A DNA stretch of 34,202 bases from Pseudomonadota bacterium (GTDB lineage Bacteria > Pseudomonadota > Gammaproteobacteria > UBA1113), in contig JAJXVU010000025.1 of NCBI GenBank assembly GCA_021781965.1, positions 1 through 34,202 of the forward strand. The letters run 5' to 3'. Shown here piece by piece: positions 22,687 to 31,755 of this stretch (position 1 is its first letter; each line of letters starts with the position of its first letter). The notes beneath the pieces were generated by a model. The model was not told where the DNA came from. It searched no databases and saw only the letters and a list, made by a program, of their open reading frames with translations. The translations under genes were made by a program, and so were the position numbers.

Positions 22687-24513
22687 CTACTTCCGAGAAA
22701 AACTACCAAACAACTCACTGTCTTTTGGTGGCTGTGCCGATTGGGTTTGCTGCAACTGATTAGATTTTTTATGCCTCATATCCAAGAACAGTTCGCGCAG
22801 TTTCTCATGGCATGCAACAATTTTCCCTAACTTCGTCTGGCTATTACAAAGTACCTCCATCTCCTGGATAGTAAACTGCTGTTTCTCAGCGTTTAAGAGC
22901 TTCCTTGGTACTTTTTTAGCATCCTCCCAGTCTGATTTTAACATGCTGACTAACTTCTCGGCAGCACTTTTGCTTATATCTGCTTCTGTTTGAGCCGCTA
23001 CAGGCGTAGTGAAAGGCCGAAATAGAACTGAGGATACAAGTGGATTTCTATTTTGTTGCGCAGAAGTGCCTTTACCACAATTAATATGACACTCTAAATC
23101 GGCTAATAAGCGATATCTTATCTGGCTATCACGCGTATTCCCAATAAAAGACTGATAATTTCTTTCGGCCGCATTTGGATAGTTTTGATCATATTCTAGC
23201 TTATCCCGCATTGCCACCAGCCAGTCATACACAGAAGCGTTCTCTCCGACAATTCGACTCAAAGTTCCTTCCAAAAGCGCATCAATCTGTGCAAGAGTAA
23301 AATTTGATTCTTCCTGAGAAACATCTAAACTTGCCATGCGCCCCATATCAAATTCTAACTTGTTTCTTAGTTTCAGTGCGGCGTTTTTCTTATTATCTTC
23401 TGTCTTATGCTCCGCCTTTTTAGCTGGAGGCACGATGCTCTGAAATAAAGTTGAGGATACGAGTACATCCCTAAATTTTTCGGCAGGATTATTCCCATAG
23501 TCTTGAATATAGCTGCTTAAATTGTCTAATAATATGTTTGCTGCATCGTTCTTTGCTCTAATAAAGTTCTGGTATTCTAGCTCTGCCCAATAAGCTCGCT
23601 GATAAAGTTCTAGCTCCTTTTCGTTTAGGTTAGCAACCATAACCACTTGATTCAGCAGTCGCTCTAAATTATCAGAATCATCCTGTTGATGATCCCACTC
23701 TATAAATAAAACAGCGCCCAATTCTTTGGCAAAGGCCTTTCCTTCTTGTTCAGTACTCCCCACTAAAATGAAGGGGATTTTATTTTCTTTAAGAGTTTGG
23801 GTATTGCTTCGCAGGTTTGAAGCCTCCTCTCCCTCGGCAATGAATAAAATACAGACCACGTTTTTTTTGAGATCGAAGCGCTGAGGGGCAAAAATGTCAG
23901 GCTGGTTAAAACTAATTTTATCCCTTAACTCAATCCACACATTCCCTGCTGCCCTAGTCCGCGTAACAAGTAAGTGTTCTTCTTCTAAGTACTTGTGCTT
24001 TCCGTGGCAGATGTCTACTTCGGCATTCAGCAATTTACCTTCACGATAAGCAGAATAGAGTAGTTTTGGTCTATCGTTAACTTCAGAGGAAATAATACTC
24101 ATCGCTCTCGTAGGTATATCTTCCTTTCCCACAATGTATTCTTTATATTGCTTATCTATATAGCGATTCATCTCCTTTATTGTAGGTTGCGCGCGGATCT
24201 CTTGTTGCATTTCTGAAGGTAGGGACTTTAAAGTAGCAGACTCAACTTGAGGATCTGCTGGTTCAGACTTTTCTCGCATAGGGAATACAGGGCTATCACT
24301 GCTAAAAATTTCGAGCGCACTGTCTGCTAAAGGCGCTGAGGAAGGCACATTCAAGGTGGAAGAATATTGTGATTCTGCTTCGGTTTCCTCTCCTTCTGAA
24401 GTATCCCTAGGAAGAGGTTCAGGAGGAAGAAGTTCAGGAGAAAAAAATAATTGCTGGAAAGGGTGATTTTCTTTTGGCTTATCTAAGTTATGTTCGTTAA
24501 AATTCTGATTCAT
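22687..24513 (-). CDS. Effector-like protein, 608 aa, with internal duplication and a Ras/Rab-like segment
   Basis: No family recognised with certainty. There is no signal peptide or membrane segment. Residues 1-110 are acidic and low-complexity, rich in Pro, Ser and Glu. Residues of about 195-300 run like the second half of a small GTPase: VVCILFIAEGEE (compare VILVYDVTD), IPFILVGSTEQ (compare the NKxD strand), FAKELGAVLFIEW (compare A..FFETSAK) and NLERLLNQVV. No P-loop or NKxD is present, so nucleotide binding is doubtful. Residues of about 323-439 and 461-586 are a diverged tandem repeat (YQ-FI, then LVSS-LF, FT-QI or FT-IQ, RIV or KIV, KL). The C-terminus is polar with a basic end. Size, composition and genome type suggest a type IV effector, which is inference. 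AAGGGG precedes the ATG by about eight bases. Confidence 0.65.
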   Translation of the reverse strand: MNQNFNEHNLDKPKENHPFQQLFFSPELLPPEPLPRDTSEGEETEAESQYSSTLNVPSSAPLADSALEIFSSDSPVFPMREKSEPADPQVESATLKSLPSEMQQEIRAQPTIKEMNRYIDKQYKEYIVGKEDIPTRAMSIISSEVNDRPKLLYSAYREGKLLNAEVDICHGKHKYLEEEHLLVTRTRAAGNVWIELRDKISFNQPDIFAPQRFDLKKNVVCILFIAEGEEASNLRSNTQTLKENKIPFILVGSTEQEGKAFAKELGAVLFIEWDHQQDDSDNLERLLNQVVMVANLNEKELELYQRAYWAELEYQNFIRAKNDAANILLDNLSSYIQDYGNNPAEKFRDVLVSSTLFQSIVPPAKKAEHKTEDNKKNAALKLRNKLEFDMGRMASLDVSQEESNFTLAQIDALLEGTLSRIVGENASVYDWLVAMRDKLEYDQNYPNAAERNYQSFIGNTRDSQIRYRLLADLECHINCGKGTSAQQNRNPLVSSVLFRPFTTPVAAQTEADISKSAAEKLVSMLKSDWEDAKKVPRKLLNAEKQQFTIQEMEVLCNSQTKLGKIVACHEKLRELFLDMRHKKSNQLQQTQSAQPPKDSELFGSFSRK

Positions 24514-24871
24514 AATACCGTCCCCTTCAAAGTCTAAATGTAATTATACTGTGCTCTCTCCCTATAAGAAGGGAAATCAACCTTCATAATAACGCAAAAT
24601 TATGTCTAGCTCAATACTAGGAGGGAAACTGATCCTCAGACCCGCTCCACTTTAATGACTAAAAATTTCTCTTCTTTCGCCAGCGTAAATCGTGCTCGCG
24701 GTGTTACGTGCGGCAATTACGGTCACACGCGCTTTGTATCCTCAAAAAGAATATGGCTAAAGTTAACAAGCGCTTTGGGCTAGTATATCGTAGGAAATAG
24801 AAAAATTGTTAATGACTTCTATGCTATACTATTCACCTCAATTAAACACGATTCATAGAGGAAAACTACTG
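24514..24871. other. Divergent intergenic stretch between the effector-like gene and nudF
   Basis: It holds two promoter candidates. On the minus strand TATAAT (24548-24543) lies about 30 bases before the effector-like ATG, with TTCTTA (24570-24565) as a poor -35 at 16 bases. On the plus strand an extended -10 for nudF lies at 24822-24830. Between about 24640 and 24770 the sequence is richer in G+C. Its minus strand can be read, with one frameshift, as a short peptide-like run, which could be a gene remnant, but nothing can be named. Confidence 0.4.
24822..24830 (+). promoter_or_regulatory. Extended -10 promoter element for nudF
   Basis: TGCTATACT matches the extended -10 form TGnTATAAT at all but one base. 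No good -35 is visible, which extended -10 promoters tolerate. Transcription would start near 24837. That lies downstream of the first in-frame ATG (24812), supporting the TTG at 24872 as the translation start. Confidence 0.5.
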
Positions 24872-25483
24872 TTGGATAACCATTCATCCGAACCCAAATT
24901 CAATCGCGACGATGTCATCATAGAACAAGAAAAATTTGTTTACCATGGTTTTTTCAGACTCAAAGAATATCGTTTGCGTCATCGTCTCTTTGCCGGTGGC
25001 TGGAGCGAAACCATCACGCGCGAAGTCTTTGTACGCGGCGATGCCGTTGGTGTATTATTGTACGATCCTAAGCAACAAGCTGTGGTCATGGTAGAGCAGT
25101 TTCGCACTGGGGCCCTCAAAGATGCAAGCACCCCTTGGTTAGTCGAAATTGTCGCCGGTGGCATTCCTAAAGGTGAAGAACCTGCAGCTGTTGCTATCAA
25201 AGAAGTATTCGAAGAAACGGGCTTAGAAGTCAGCAAGGTGCAGCCTATGGTTTCTTATTATGCAAGTCCAGGCGGCAATGCTGAAAAGTTTCATTTGTTT
25301 TATGCTATAATCGACGCCAGTCTTGCGGGCGGCATTCATGGCTTAAAAGATGAACACGAAGATATACGCGTCTGCGTCTTTAGTTTAGAGGAATGCATGC
25401 AAGCGGTGGCTGCAGGCAATATTAACAATGCAATGACGTTAATCGCTTTGCAATGGTTACAAATGCACCATCAGGAATTATAG
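24872..25483 (+). CDS. nudF: NudF, ADP-ribose pyrophosphatase (Nudix)
   Basis: The protein is 203 residues from TTG 24872. AGAGGA lies nine bases upstream, the N-terminus then lines up with E. coli NudF, and the likely promoter lies downstream of the upstream ATG at 24812. The family features are FRLKEYRLRHRLFAGGWSE, VEQFRTGALKD, the Nudix box GGIPKGEEPAAVAIKEVFEETGL, SYYASPGGNAEKFHLF and GIHGLKDEHEDIRV. The box has Lys at the position usually taken by Arg in RE-x-x-EE, while the metal-binding Glu residues are kept. NudF cleaves ADP-ribose to AMP and ribose 5-phosphate. In E. coli nudF lies in the tolC-nudF-parE neighbourhood, which fits parE following here. Confidence 0.93.
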   Translation: MDNHSSEPKFNRDDVIIEQEKFVYHGFFRLKEYRLRHRLFAGGWSETITREVFVRGDAVGVLLYDPKQQAVVMVEQFRTGALKDASTPWLVEIVAGGIPKGEEPAAVAIKEVFEETGLEVSKVQPMVSYYASPGGNAEKFHLFYAIIDASLAGGIHGLKDEHEDIRVCVFSLEECMQAVAAGNINNAMTLIALQWLQMHHQEL

Positions 25484-25504
25484 ACCCATTTCAAAATGCA
25501 GCGA

Positions 25505-25559
25505 GTAGGAAGGTCCCCGTGTCTGCCCTAACTTGGGCAACCACAGGGGTTGCACCTAC
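25505..25559. repeat. Degenerate REP-like element upstream of parE
   Basis: Outer arms GTAGG and CCTAC enclose CCCCGTG/CACAGGGG (one bulge) and an inner GCCC/GGGC hairpin. The right half (GGGCAACCACAGGGG, then TTGC and CCTACGC) matches the palindrome at 30853-30888, so the two belong to one family. The left half has drifted. Confidence 0.55.
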
Positions 25560-25616
25560 GCATGAAGTCGCATTTTCATTAGCAATGGGTACAACAAAAC
25601 GAGAGCAGTGACAATA

Positions 25617-27515
25617 ATGGCTGATTCAACTTACAATGCGGCGTCCATAGACGTCTTAACGGGTTTAGAGCCGGTGCGTTTACGCCCAGGCATGTACACA
25701 GATACCCGCAACCCCAATCACTTGGCGCATGAAGTGATAGACAATGCCGTTGATGAAGCGATGGCGCATCACGCTACGCGTATCGATGTAGTGTTGTTTG
25801 CCGATGGTTCCTTACAGGTCAGCGATGATGGTCGCGGCATGCCTGTAGACATACACCCGGAAGAAAAAATCACCGGTGTGGAACTCATCATGACGCGTTT
25901 ACACGCAGGCGGCAAATTTTCCGACAAAAACTATCAATTTGCAGGTGGTTTACATGGTGTGGGCGTTTCAGTGGTCAATGCTTTATCCGAACGGGTCGAT
26001 GTCACTATAAAGCGCGATGGCGAAGTATATTTCATTCAATTTGCCAAAGGTGAACGTACCAAAGCTTTAAAACGTATAGGCACCGCTCCTAAGAAAGAAA
26101 CCGGCACTATGCTGCGCTTTTGGCCTGAAAAATCCTATTTCGACTCACCTAAATTTGTGGTTTCCAAATTAAAACATGTCTTAAAAGCCAAAGCTGTATT
26201 GTGTTCTGGTTTACATCTGAGCTTTAAAGATGAAAGCACGGGTGAATTTCTAGAATGGTACTATGAAGATGGTTTACGCTCTTATCTACAAGATTATTTT
26301 CTAGACGATGCATTATTGCCAGCGGGCGGATTTATAGGCAAATTCAGTGCTAAAGTTGAAATGTGTGAATGGGCCTTGGCCTGGGTTCCAGAAAGCGATA
26401 AGGAAAGCCTACAAGAAAGTTATGTCAATTTAATCCCGACTATACAAGGCGGCACACACGTCAATGGTTTGCGCACTGGTTTATTAGAAGCGGTGCGCGA
26501 GTTTTGCGAGTTTCGTAATTTACTGGCGCGCGGCGTTAAATTGACGGCAGAAGATGTGTGGGAAAATTGTCATTATATATTATCGGTGAAAATGCAAGAT
26601 CCCCAATTTGCAGGCCAAACCAAAGAACGCTTGTCGTCACGACAATCGGCTTCTTTTGTCAGCGGTGTGGTTAAGGACGCTTTGGGTTTGTGGATGAATC
26701 AACACACCGAAGAAGCGATGCTGATTGCCGAGTTGGCTATAGATGCGGCGCAAAAGCGATTGCGCAAAGCACAGAAAGTCGAACGGAAGAAAATCACCAG
26801 CGGTCCTGCTTTACCTGGAAAATTAGCCGATTGTACTTCGCAAGATATCAGCCGTACCGAATTATTTTTAGTAGAAGGCGATTCCGCAGGTGGTTCCGCC
26901 AAACAAGCGCGCGACAAAAATTTCCAAGCGATTATGCCTTTGCGTGGCAAGATCTTGAATACCTGGGAAGTAGATTCGGGGCAAGTGTTAGCATCGCAAG
27001 AAGTACACGACATTGCCGTTGCCGTGGGTATAGATCCAGGCAATCCTGATCTATCGGGCTTACGTTATGGCAAGATCTGTATACTCGCCGACGCCGACTC
27101 CGATGGCTTACATATCGCCACTTTATTGTGCGCCTTATTTTTAAAACATTTTCCAGCACTAGTAAAAGCCGGTCATATTTATGTGGCCATGCCGCCTTTA
27201 TATCGTATAGACATAGGCAAAACGGTGTATTACGCTTTAGACGATGCTGAAAAACAAGGCGTTTTAGATCGCATTAATGCCGAAAATATCAAAGGCAAAG
27301 TCAATGTACAACGCTTTAAAGGTTTGGGCGAAATGAATCCTATACAACTGCGCGAAACCACCATGGCGACGGAAACACGACGCTTAGTACAATTAACCAT
27401 AGCAGACAGTGATGACACACATCAAATCATGGATATGTTATTGGGTAAAAAACGTGCCTCCGATCGTAAAAAGTGGCTAGAAGACAAGGGCGATTTAGCG
27501 GGAGATGCAGCATAA
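25617..27515 (+). CDS. parE: ParE, topoisomerase IV subunit B
   Basis: The protein is 632 residues from ATG 25617. A GTG at 25608 would add three residues but lies too close to the GAGAG ribosome binding site. It has the GHKL ATPase ([25 protein letters not shown], and [16 protein letters not shown]), the transducer with [11 protein letters not shown], and the TOPRIM domain with [14 protein letters not shown] at 420-433, [14 protein letters not shown] and the metal site DADSDG at 492-497. [17 protein letters not shown] is typical of ParE rather than GyrB, and the length fits ParE, which lacks the GyrB insertion. With ParC it unlinks daughter chromosomes. parC starts one base after its stop. 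Confidence 0.97.
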   Translation: MADSTYNAASIDVLTGLEPVRLRPGMYTDTRNPNHLAHEVIDNAVDEAMAHHATRIDVVLFADGSLQVSDDGRGMPVDIHPEEKITGVELIMTRLHAGGKFSDKNYQFAGGLHGVGVSVVNALSERVDVTIKRDGEVYFIQFAKGERTKALKRIGTAPKKETGTMLRFWPEKSYFDSPKFVVSKLKHVLKAKAVLCSGLHLSFKDESTGEFLEWYYEDGLRSYLQDYFLDDALLPAGGFIGKFSAKVEMCEWALAWVPESDKESLQESYVNLIPTIQGGTHVNGLRTGLLEAVREFCEFRNLLARGVKLTAEDVWENCHYILSVKMQDPQFAGQTKERLSSRQSASFVSGVVKDALGLWMNQHTEEAMLIAELAIDAAQKRLRKAQKVERKKITSGPALPGKLADCTSQDISRTELFLVEGDSAGGSAKQARDKNFQAIMPLRGKILNTWEVDSGQVLASQEVHDIAVAVGIDPGNPDLSGLRYGKICILADADSDGLHIATLLCALFLKHFPALVKAGHIYVAMPPLYRIDIGKTVYYALDDAEKQGVLDRINAENIKGKVNVQRFKGLGEMNPIQLRETTMATETRRLVQLTIADSDDTHQIMDMLLGKKRASDRKKWLEDKGDLAGDAA

Positions 27516-27516
27516 C

Positions 27517-29772
27517 ATGCCAGATAATACTACTATAGATTATGAAGGGATAGAAACCAAACCTTTAAAGGTATTTACCGAACAAGCTTATTTAGATTAT
27601 TCCATGTATGTAATCATGGACCGTGCGTTGCCGCATGTGAGCGATGGGTTAAAGCCGGTACAACGGCGTATAGTCTATGCCATGTCGGAATTAGGCCTAA
27701 AAGCAACGGCAAAATATAAAAAATCGGCGCGTACCGTCGGTGATGTTTTGGGTAAGTTTCACCCGCATGGCGATGGCGCTTGTTATGAAGCCATGGTATT
27801 GATGGCACAACCTTTTTCTTATCGTTATCCCTTGGTTGATGGTCAAGGCAATTGGGGTTCTCCAGACGATCCAAAATCATTCGCTGCCATGCGTTACACC
27901 GAATCCCGATTATCGCCTTATGCCAATGCGCTATTGGAAGAGTTAAGTCAAGCCACTGTAGATTGGATCCCGAACTTCGATGGAACTCTAGACGAACCAC
28001 GTTTTTTACCAGCACGTTTACCCAATATATTGTTAAATGGCGGCATGGGTATAGCCGTAGGTATGGCCACCGATATTCCTTCGCACAATTTAAACGAAGT
28101 GGTCGATGCCTGTGTTCATCTGCTCGATAATCCTAAGGCCAGCCTCAACGATTTATGTAATTTCGTGAAAGCGCCCGATTATCCTACTGAAGCCGAAATC
28201 ATCACGCCACAACAAGATATTTTGGACATGTATAAAAGTGGTAATGGCTCGGTTAAAATGCGCGCTGTCTATACTATTGAGCGCGGCGATATCGTCATTA
28301 CCGCTCTACCCCATCAAGTTTCTGGTGCTAAGGTATTGGAACAAATAGCCGATCAAATGCGGCAGAAAAAGTTACCCATGATAGCCGATCTACGCGATGA
28401 ATCCGATCACGAGAATCCTATACGTTTAGTCATAGAACCTCGTTCTAATCGTATAGACATAGAACCATTGATGGATCACTTGTTTAGCACCACTGAATTG
28501 CAAAAAAGCTATCGTATAAATTTTAATATGATAGGCATAGATGGAAAGCCGCAGGTTAAAAACTTATTAAAGATCTTAAGCGAATGGCTTAGCTTCCGTA
28601 GAAGCACGGTCACGCGCCGTTTGCAAGATGCCTTAGACACCATCAACGCTCGTTTACATATTTTAGACGGCTTACTGATTGCCTATTTAAACATAGACGA
28701 AGTCATCGCCATTATACGTCATGAAGAGGATCCCAAGGCAGAGCTCATGCGCCGTTTTGGTTTAACCGAAATACAAGCGAATGCCATTTTAGATTTAAAA
28801 TTACGCCATTTGGCTAAATTAGAAGAATTTAAAATTAAAGGCGAGCAAGAAGAATTAGCCGCCGAGAAAAAACGCATCGAAGCCATTTTAGCCTCACCTA
28901 AAAAATTAGATGCCTTAATTAAAGAAGAATTATTGGCCGACAAAGAAAAGTACGGCGATAAACGCCGCTCGCCGTTGGTATTCCGTCAGGAAGCAGTAGC
29001 GTTAAAACAAGAAGAGCTCATTGCCAGCGAGCCTGTTACCGTTATCTTGTCTGAAAAGGGTTGGTGTAGACAAGCCAAGGGACATGAGTTTGACGTGGCT
29101 GGCTTAAGCTATAAAGCAGGCGATGCCTTTAAAGCCAGTGTTTTAGGTCGCAGCACGGAAAACGTTTTATTCTTAGATTCTACAGGGCGTTCTTATGCCT
29201 TAGCGGCACATACACTACCTTCCGCACGCGGTCAGGGCGAACCTTTAAGCGGCAAACTAAATCCTCCTAGTGGCGCTCAATTTGTAGGTTTGTTAATGGG
29301 CAATAGCGATGCGCATTGCCTAGTGGCTTCTAGCGCCGGTTATGGTTTTGTCACTACCCTATCTGAGTTGCATACTAAAAATCGTGCGGGTAAGGCTTTA
29401 TTGAAAGTGCCAGAACATGGTGAGGCCTTGGCGCCACGGTTGATTCAAGATTTTAATAAAGATCAGATCATCGTTGTTACCCTAGAAGGCTATTTATTAA
29501 TGTTTCCTGTGAATACCCTTCCGCAATTGCCTAAAGGTAAGGGCAATAAGATGATCAACATTCCCAAGAGCCGTTTCGTCAAAGGCGAAGAGAAAGTCAT
29601 AGACATTGCCATATTAAGCAGCAAAGACAGTTTGAAGATTTACTCTGGCAAACGCAATATCGTACTCAAGAAGGATGATTTAAAGCACTATTTAAGCGAG
29701 CGAGCTAAACGCGGCAGTAAATTGCCACGCGGCTTTCAAAAGATGGATAAGATAGAGGTTGTGCCTGGATAA
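27517..29772 (+). CDS. parC: ParC, topoisomerase IV subunit A, with Gly at the quinolone position
   Basis: The protein is 751 residues from ATG 27517, one base after parE. An ATG at 27505 inside parE is the alternative and adds four residues. It has the DNA-gate winged helix ([22 protein letters not shown]), catalytic Tyr127 ([10 protein letters not shown]), the tower and coiled coil ([20 protein letters not shown]) and a C-terminal beta-pinwheel ([21 protein letters not shown] and on). The quinolone-determining motif reads [11 protein letters not shown], where E. coli ParC has Ser80 in place of the second Gly (codon 27775-27777); the acidic residue of Glu84 is kept. ParC cuts and rejoins DNA with ParE. 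It is very close to E. coli ParC throughout. Confidence 0.97.
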   Translation: MPDNTTIDYEGIETKPLKVFTEQAYLDYSMYVIMDRALPHVSDGLKPVQRRIVYAMSELGLKATAKYKKSARTVGDVLGKFHPHGDGACYEAMVLMAQPFSYRYPLVDGQGNWGSPDDPKSFAAMRYTESRLSPYANALLEELSQATVDWIPNFDGTLDEPRFLPARLPNILLNGGMGIAVGMATDIPSHNLNEVVDACVHLLDNPKASLNDLCNFVKAPDYPTEAEIITPQQDILDMYKSGNGSVKMRAVYTIERGDIVITALPHQVSGAKVLEQIADQMRQKKLPMIADLRDESDHENPIRLVIEPRSNRIDIEPLMDHLFSTTELQKSYRINFNMIGIDGKPQVKNLLKILSEWLSFRRSTVTRRLQDALDTINARLHILDGLLIAYLNIDEVIAIIRHEEDPKAELMRRFGLTEIQANAILDLKLRHLAKLEEFKIKGEQEELAAEKKRIEAILASPKKLDALIKEELLADKEKYGDKRRSPLVFRQEAVALKQEELIASEPVTVILSEKGWCRQAKGHEFDVAGLSYKAGDAFKASVLGRSTENVLFLDSTGRSYALAAHTLPSARGQGEPLSGKLNPPSGAQFVGLLMGNSDAHCLVASSAGYGFVTTLSELHTKNRAGKALLKVPEHGEALAPRLIQDFNKDQIIVVTLEGYLLMFPVNTLPQLPKGKGNKMINIPKSRFVKGEEKVIDIAILSSKDSLKIYSGKRNIVLKKDDLKHYLSERAKRGSKLPRGFQKMDKIEVVPG

Positions 29773-29809
29773 GCACAAAGCTATTGTGGGGCTCGAAATA
29801 TATTCATAG

Positions 29810-30829
29810 TCACTCAATATATAACTTCGCCAACAGCGCTATATTCTCAACAATAATTTCCGCGTTAAAAATAAGCGCGTCTAAATATAGAATAGGCTGT
29901 AATACTAACATCTCTTTACTATCCGCACGTAAATGCTGTATGGCGTCTAGAGAAGGTAATTTAAAGGATTTAGTCTTTTCCGGAGTACTTTTAGCCATTG
30001 CATCCAAAGCCGTTAACACTTCCCCATGGAATGTTTTTAACAAAAAATTCATTTTTTCAGACAGTGTGGCGCTACGTAGTTTGTCTTGCGCCAAATGCAT
30101 AAAGTTAATGGCGCGCAATATTTGTCGTTCACAAAACAAGGATTGTTCAAAATGATCTACATCAAAAGCCGTTCCTAAAGGTTCACGCCCTGAATCCTTA
30201 GCCAATTGCCGTTGTTTTAATAATAATTTTACGATTTCTTCATCTAAGTCGTGATGATCTACTGTTTGCACTTCAGCTAAACCCATAACGAGGGTTTTAT
30301 TATAAAACTCTCTTAATTGCGTTAAGGTTTCTGTTTGATTTTTACGTAGCTGTTTTTTGGCATGAATAGGAAATACAAATTGCGATACTACCGTGGCAAT
30401 CAAAATACCGATGCTAATTTCTAAAAATCGCGATGCTGCATAATTTAAAGAAGAATCGCTTTTGCCTAACAAAATGAGAGCTAGAGTCACAGCGCCCATG
30501 GTACCTAGGTAACTTAAAGTTTCTTTGCCAGAAACTGCGATATAACTAAAAATAGAACTGCCGATGATCAAGGCCAAAAATACGCTGAGCACAGAAGAAT
30601 GGAAAAGTTCAATCACAACAATCGCAATACAGCAACCACAAAGCGTTCCTAAGAAACGCAGATACCCTTTTTGCAATGCGCCGCCTACATAAATTTGAGC
30701 ACACATGACCACCAAAATACTGATAATGATCCATTGTGCATAGGCAAAACTGACAATACGGGTTAAAGAAAAACCAATGGCAACGGCTATAGCTGTTTTA
30801 ACGCTGTGTAGAAGACGTTCGTTATTCAT
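29810..30829 (-). CDS. FUSC-family inner-membrane protein
   Basis: The 339-residue protein has an N-terminal membrane domain of about six helices (about residues 8-160). It opens LLHSVKTAIAVAIGFSLTRI and includes WIIISILVVMCAQIYVGGALQKGYLRFLGTLCGCC, the FUSC signature of YccS/AaeB-type proteins. A cytoplasmic, helix-rich C-terminal half follows (about 165-339). Full YccS and AaeB proteins are about twice as long with two membrane blocks, so this is a half-length member. FUSC proteins include exporters of aromatic acids, but substrates are mostly unknown. It converges on parC with a 37-base gap and lies downstream of the OmpA-like gene, separated by a palindrome. Confidence 0.8.
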   Translation of the reverse strand: MNNERLLHSVKTAIAVAIGFSLTRIVSFAYAQWIIISILVVMCAQIYVGGALQKGYLRFLGTLCGCCIAIVVIELFHSSVLSVFLALIIGSSIFSYIAVSGKETLSYLGTMGAVTLALILLGKSDSSLNYAASRFLEISIGILIATVVSQFVFPIHAKKQLRKNQTETLTQLREFYNKTLVMGLAEVQTVDHHDLDEEIVKLLLKQRQLAKDSGREPLGTAFDVDHFEQSLFCERQILRAINFMHLAQDKLRSATLSEKMNFLLKTFHGEVLTALDAMAKSTPEKTKSFKLPSLDAIQHLRADSKEMLVLQPILYLDALIFNAEIIVENIALLAKLYIE

Positions 30830-30852
30830 AAAATCCTATAAGATGCAAAGAA

Positions 30853-30888
30853 CGCGTAGGGGCAACCACAGGGGGTTGCCCCTACGCG
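30853..30888. repeat. REP-like palindrome between the OmpA-like and FUSC genes
   Basis: CGCGTAGGGGCAACC and GGTTGCCCCTACGCG form a perfect 15-bp stem around the loop ACAGGG. It lies just downstream of the OmpA-like gene, where it could protect or end the mRNA. The element at 25505-25559 is a decayed relative. Confidence 0.7.
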
Positions 30889-30904
30889 ACTATGCATACC
30901 CTAA

Positions 30905-31555
30905 TTATTTATTAGGACGCAGCATAATTTCTACGCGACGATTGGCACTACGGCCTTCGACGGTAGCATTGCTGGCGATAGGATTACGCGCACCGAAACC
31001 TTGGCTAAACAAGCGATTATTGGAAACGCCTTGTGCAGCTAAGTAGTTAGACACACTTTGAGCACGTCTTTCGGATAGGCTTTGGTTGTAGGAAGCGCCA
31101 CCGGTATTATCGGTAAAGCCGCTGACAACTACATTGGTCTTGTTGTATTCCTTCAATACCTTAGCCACTGAATTTAATGTAGGATAGAATCCTGAATTAA
31201 TATCAGAGCTGTTGGTAGCAAAGGTCACATCAGAAGACATGACTAATTTAATACCATCGGGTGTCTTTTGAACCTGCACACCAGTACCAACTAGTTCTTG
31301 GCGTAATTTATTGTTTTCTTGGTCCATATAATAACCAACACCACCGCCTACTAAAGCACCAGCACCAGCACCAATGGCCGCACCTTCACCACCACCGATC
31401 AAAGCACCGGTGCCAGCACCTACTAAAGCACCTATACCCGCACCTGTAGCGGTATCACTGACCTTTCTTTCGCCCGTATAAGGGTTCGTGGCACAACCAG
31501 CAAGACCTATAACCACCGCTAAGGCAGCTACGGTCGTTTTCATCATTTTATTCAT
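30905..31555 (-). CDS. OmpA-family lipoprotein (YiaD-like)
   Basis: The 216-residue protein has a lipoprotein signal with lipobox GLAGC (Cys21). A Gly-zipper segment follows (about 38-77, repeated GAGIGALVGAGTGALIGGG-type units) that is likely to insert in or lie along the outer membrane. The C-terminal OmpA domain (about 105-214) has VTFATNSSDIN, VVSGFTDNTGGASYNQSLSERRAQSVSNYL and the ending GRSANRRVEIML. The conserved Asp and Arg that bind diaminopimelate of peptidoglycan are present. The layout equals E. coli YiaD, a peptidoglycan-linked lipoprotein. GGAG lies about ten bases before the ATG. A promoter candidate is at 31601-31629. Confidence 0.9.
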   Translation of the reverse strand: MNKMMKTTVAALAVVIGLAGCATNPYTGERKVSDTATGAGIGALVGAGTGALIGGGEGAAIGAGAGALVGGGVGYYMDQENNKLRQELVGTGVQVQKTPDGIKLVMSSDVTFATNSSDINSGFYPTLNSVAKVLKEYNKTNVVVSGFTDNTGGASYNQSLSERRAQSVSNYLAAQGVSNNRLFSQGFGARNPIASNATVEGRSANRRVEIMLRPNK

Positions 31556-31600
31556 TACTTTTTATCTCCAATGAGTTGAAATTGATAATTCTCAAGATGA

Positions 31601-31629
31601 ATAATGCATGCAAATAAAGCAAAATACAA
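31601..31629 (-). promoter_or_regulatory. Predicted promoter for the OmpA-like gene
   Basis: On the minus strand TTGTAT (31629-31624) and CATTAT (31606-31601) are 17 bases apart. Transcription would start near 31594, about 40 bases before the ATG at 31555. The same -35 form TTGTAT appears in the lpoA and small-ORF promoter candidates. Confidence 0.4.
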
Positions 31630-31755
31630 GAGGTGGCTACACTCTTCGCATTTGATTCTTAGGGTGTGTTGCCTTCGCCCATCTCGCACCGGTCATGTAT
31701 AATTATCCCTGGTGCACTAGACCTCGGCGCCTACCCTAAACAGATCTACACCATA

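Noticed and set aside
26690..27160. Long open frames on both strands across parE
   Set aside because: They are shadows of the parE coding sequence, which is intact and conserved in its own frame.
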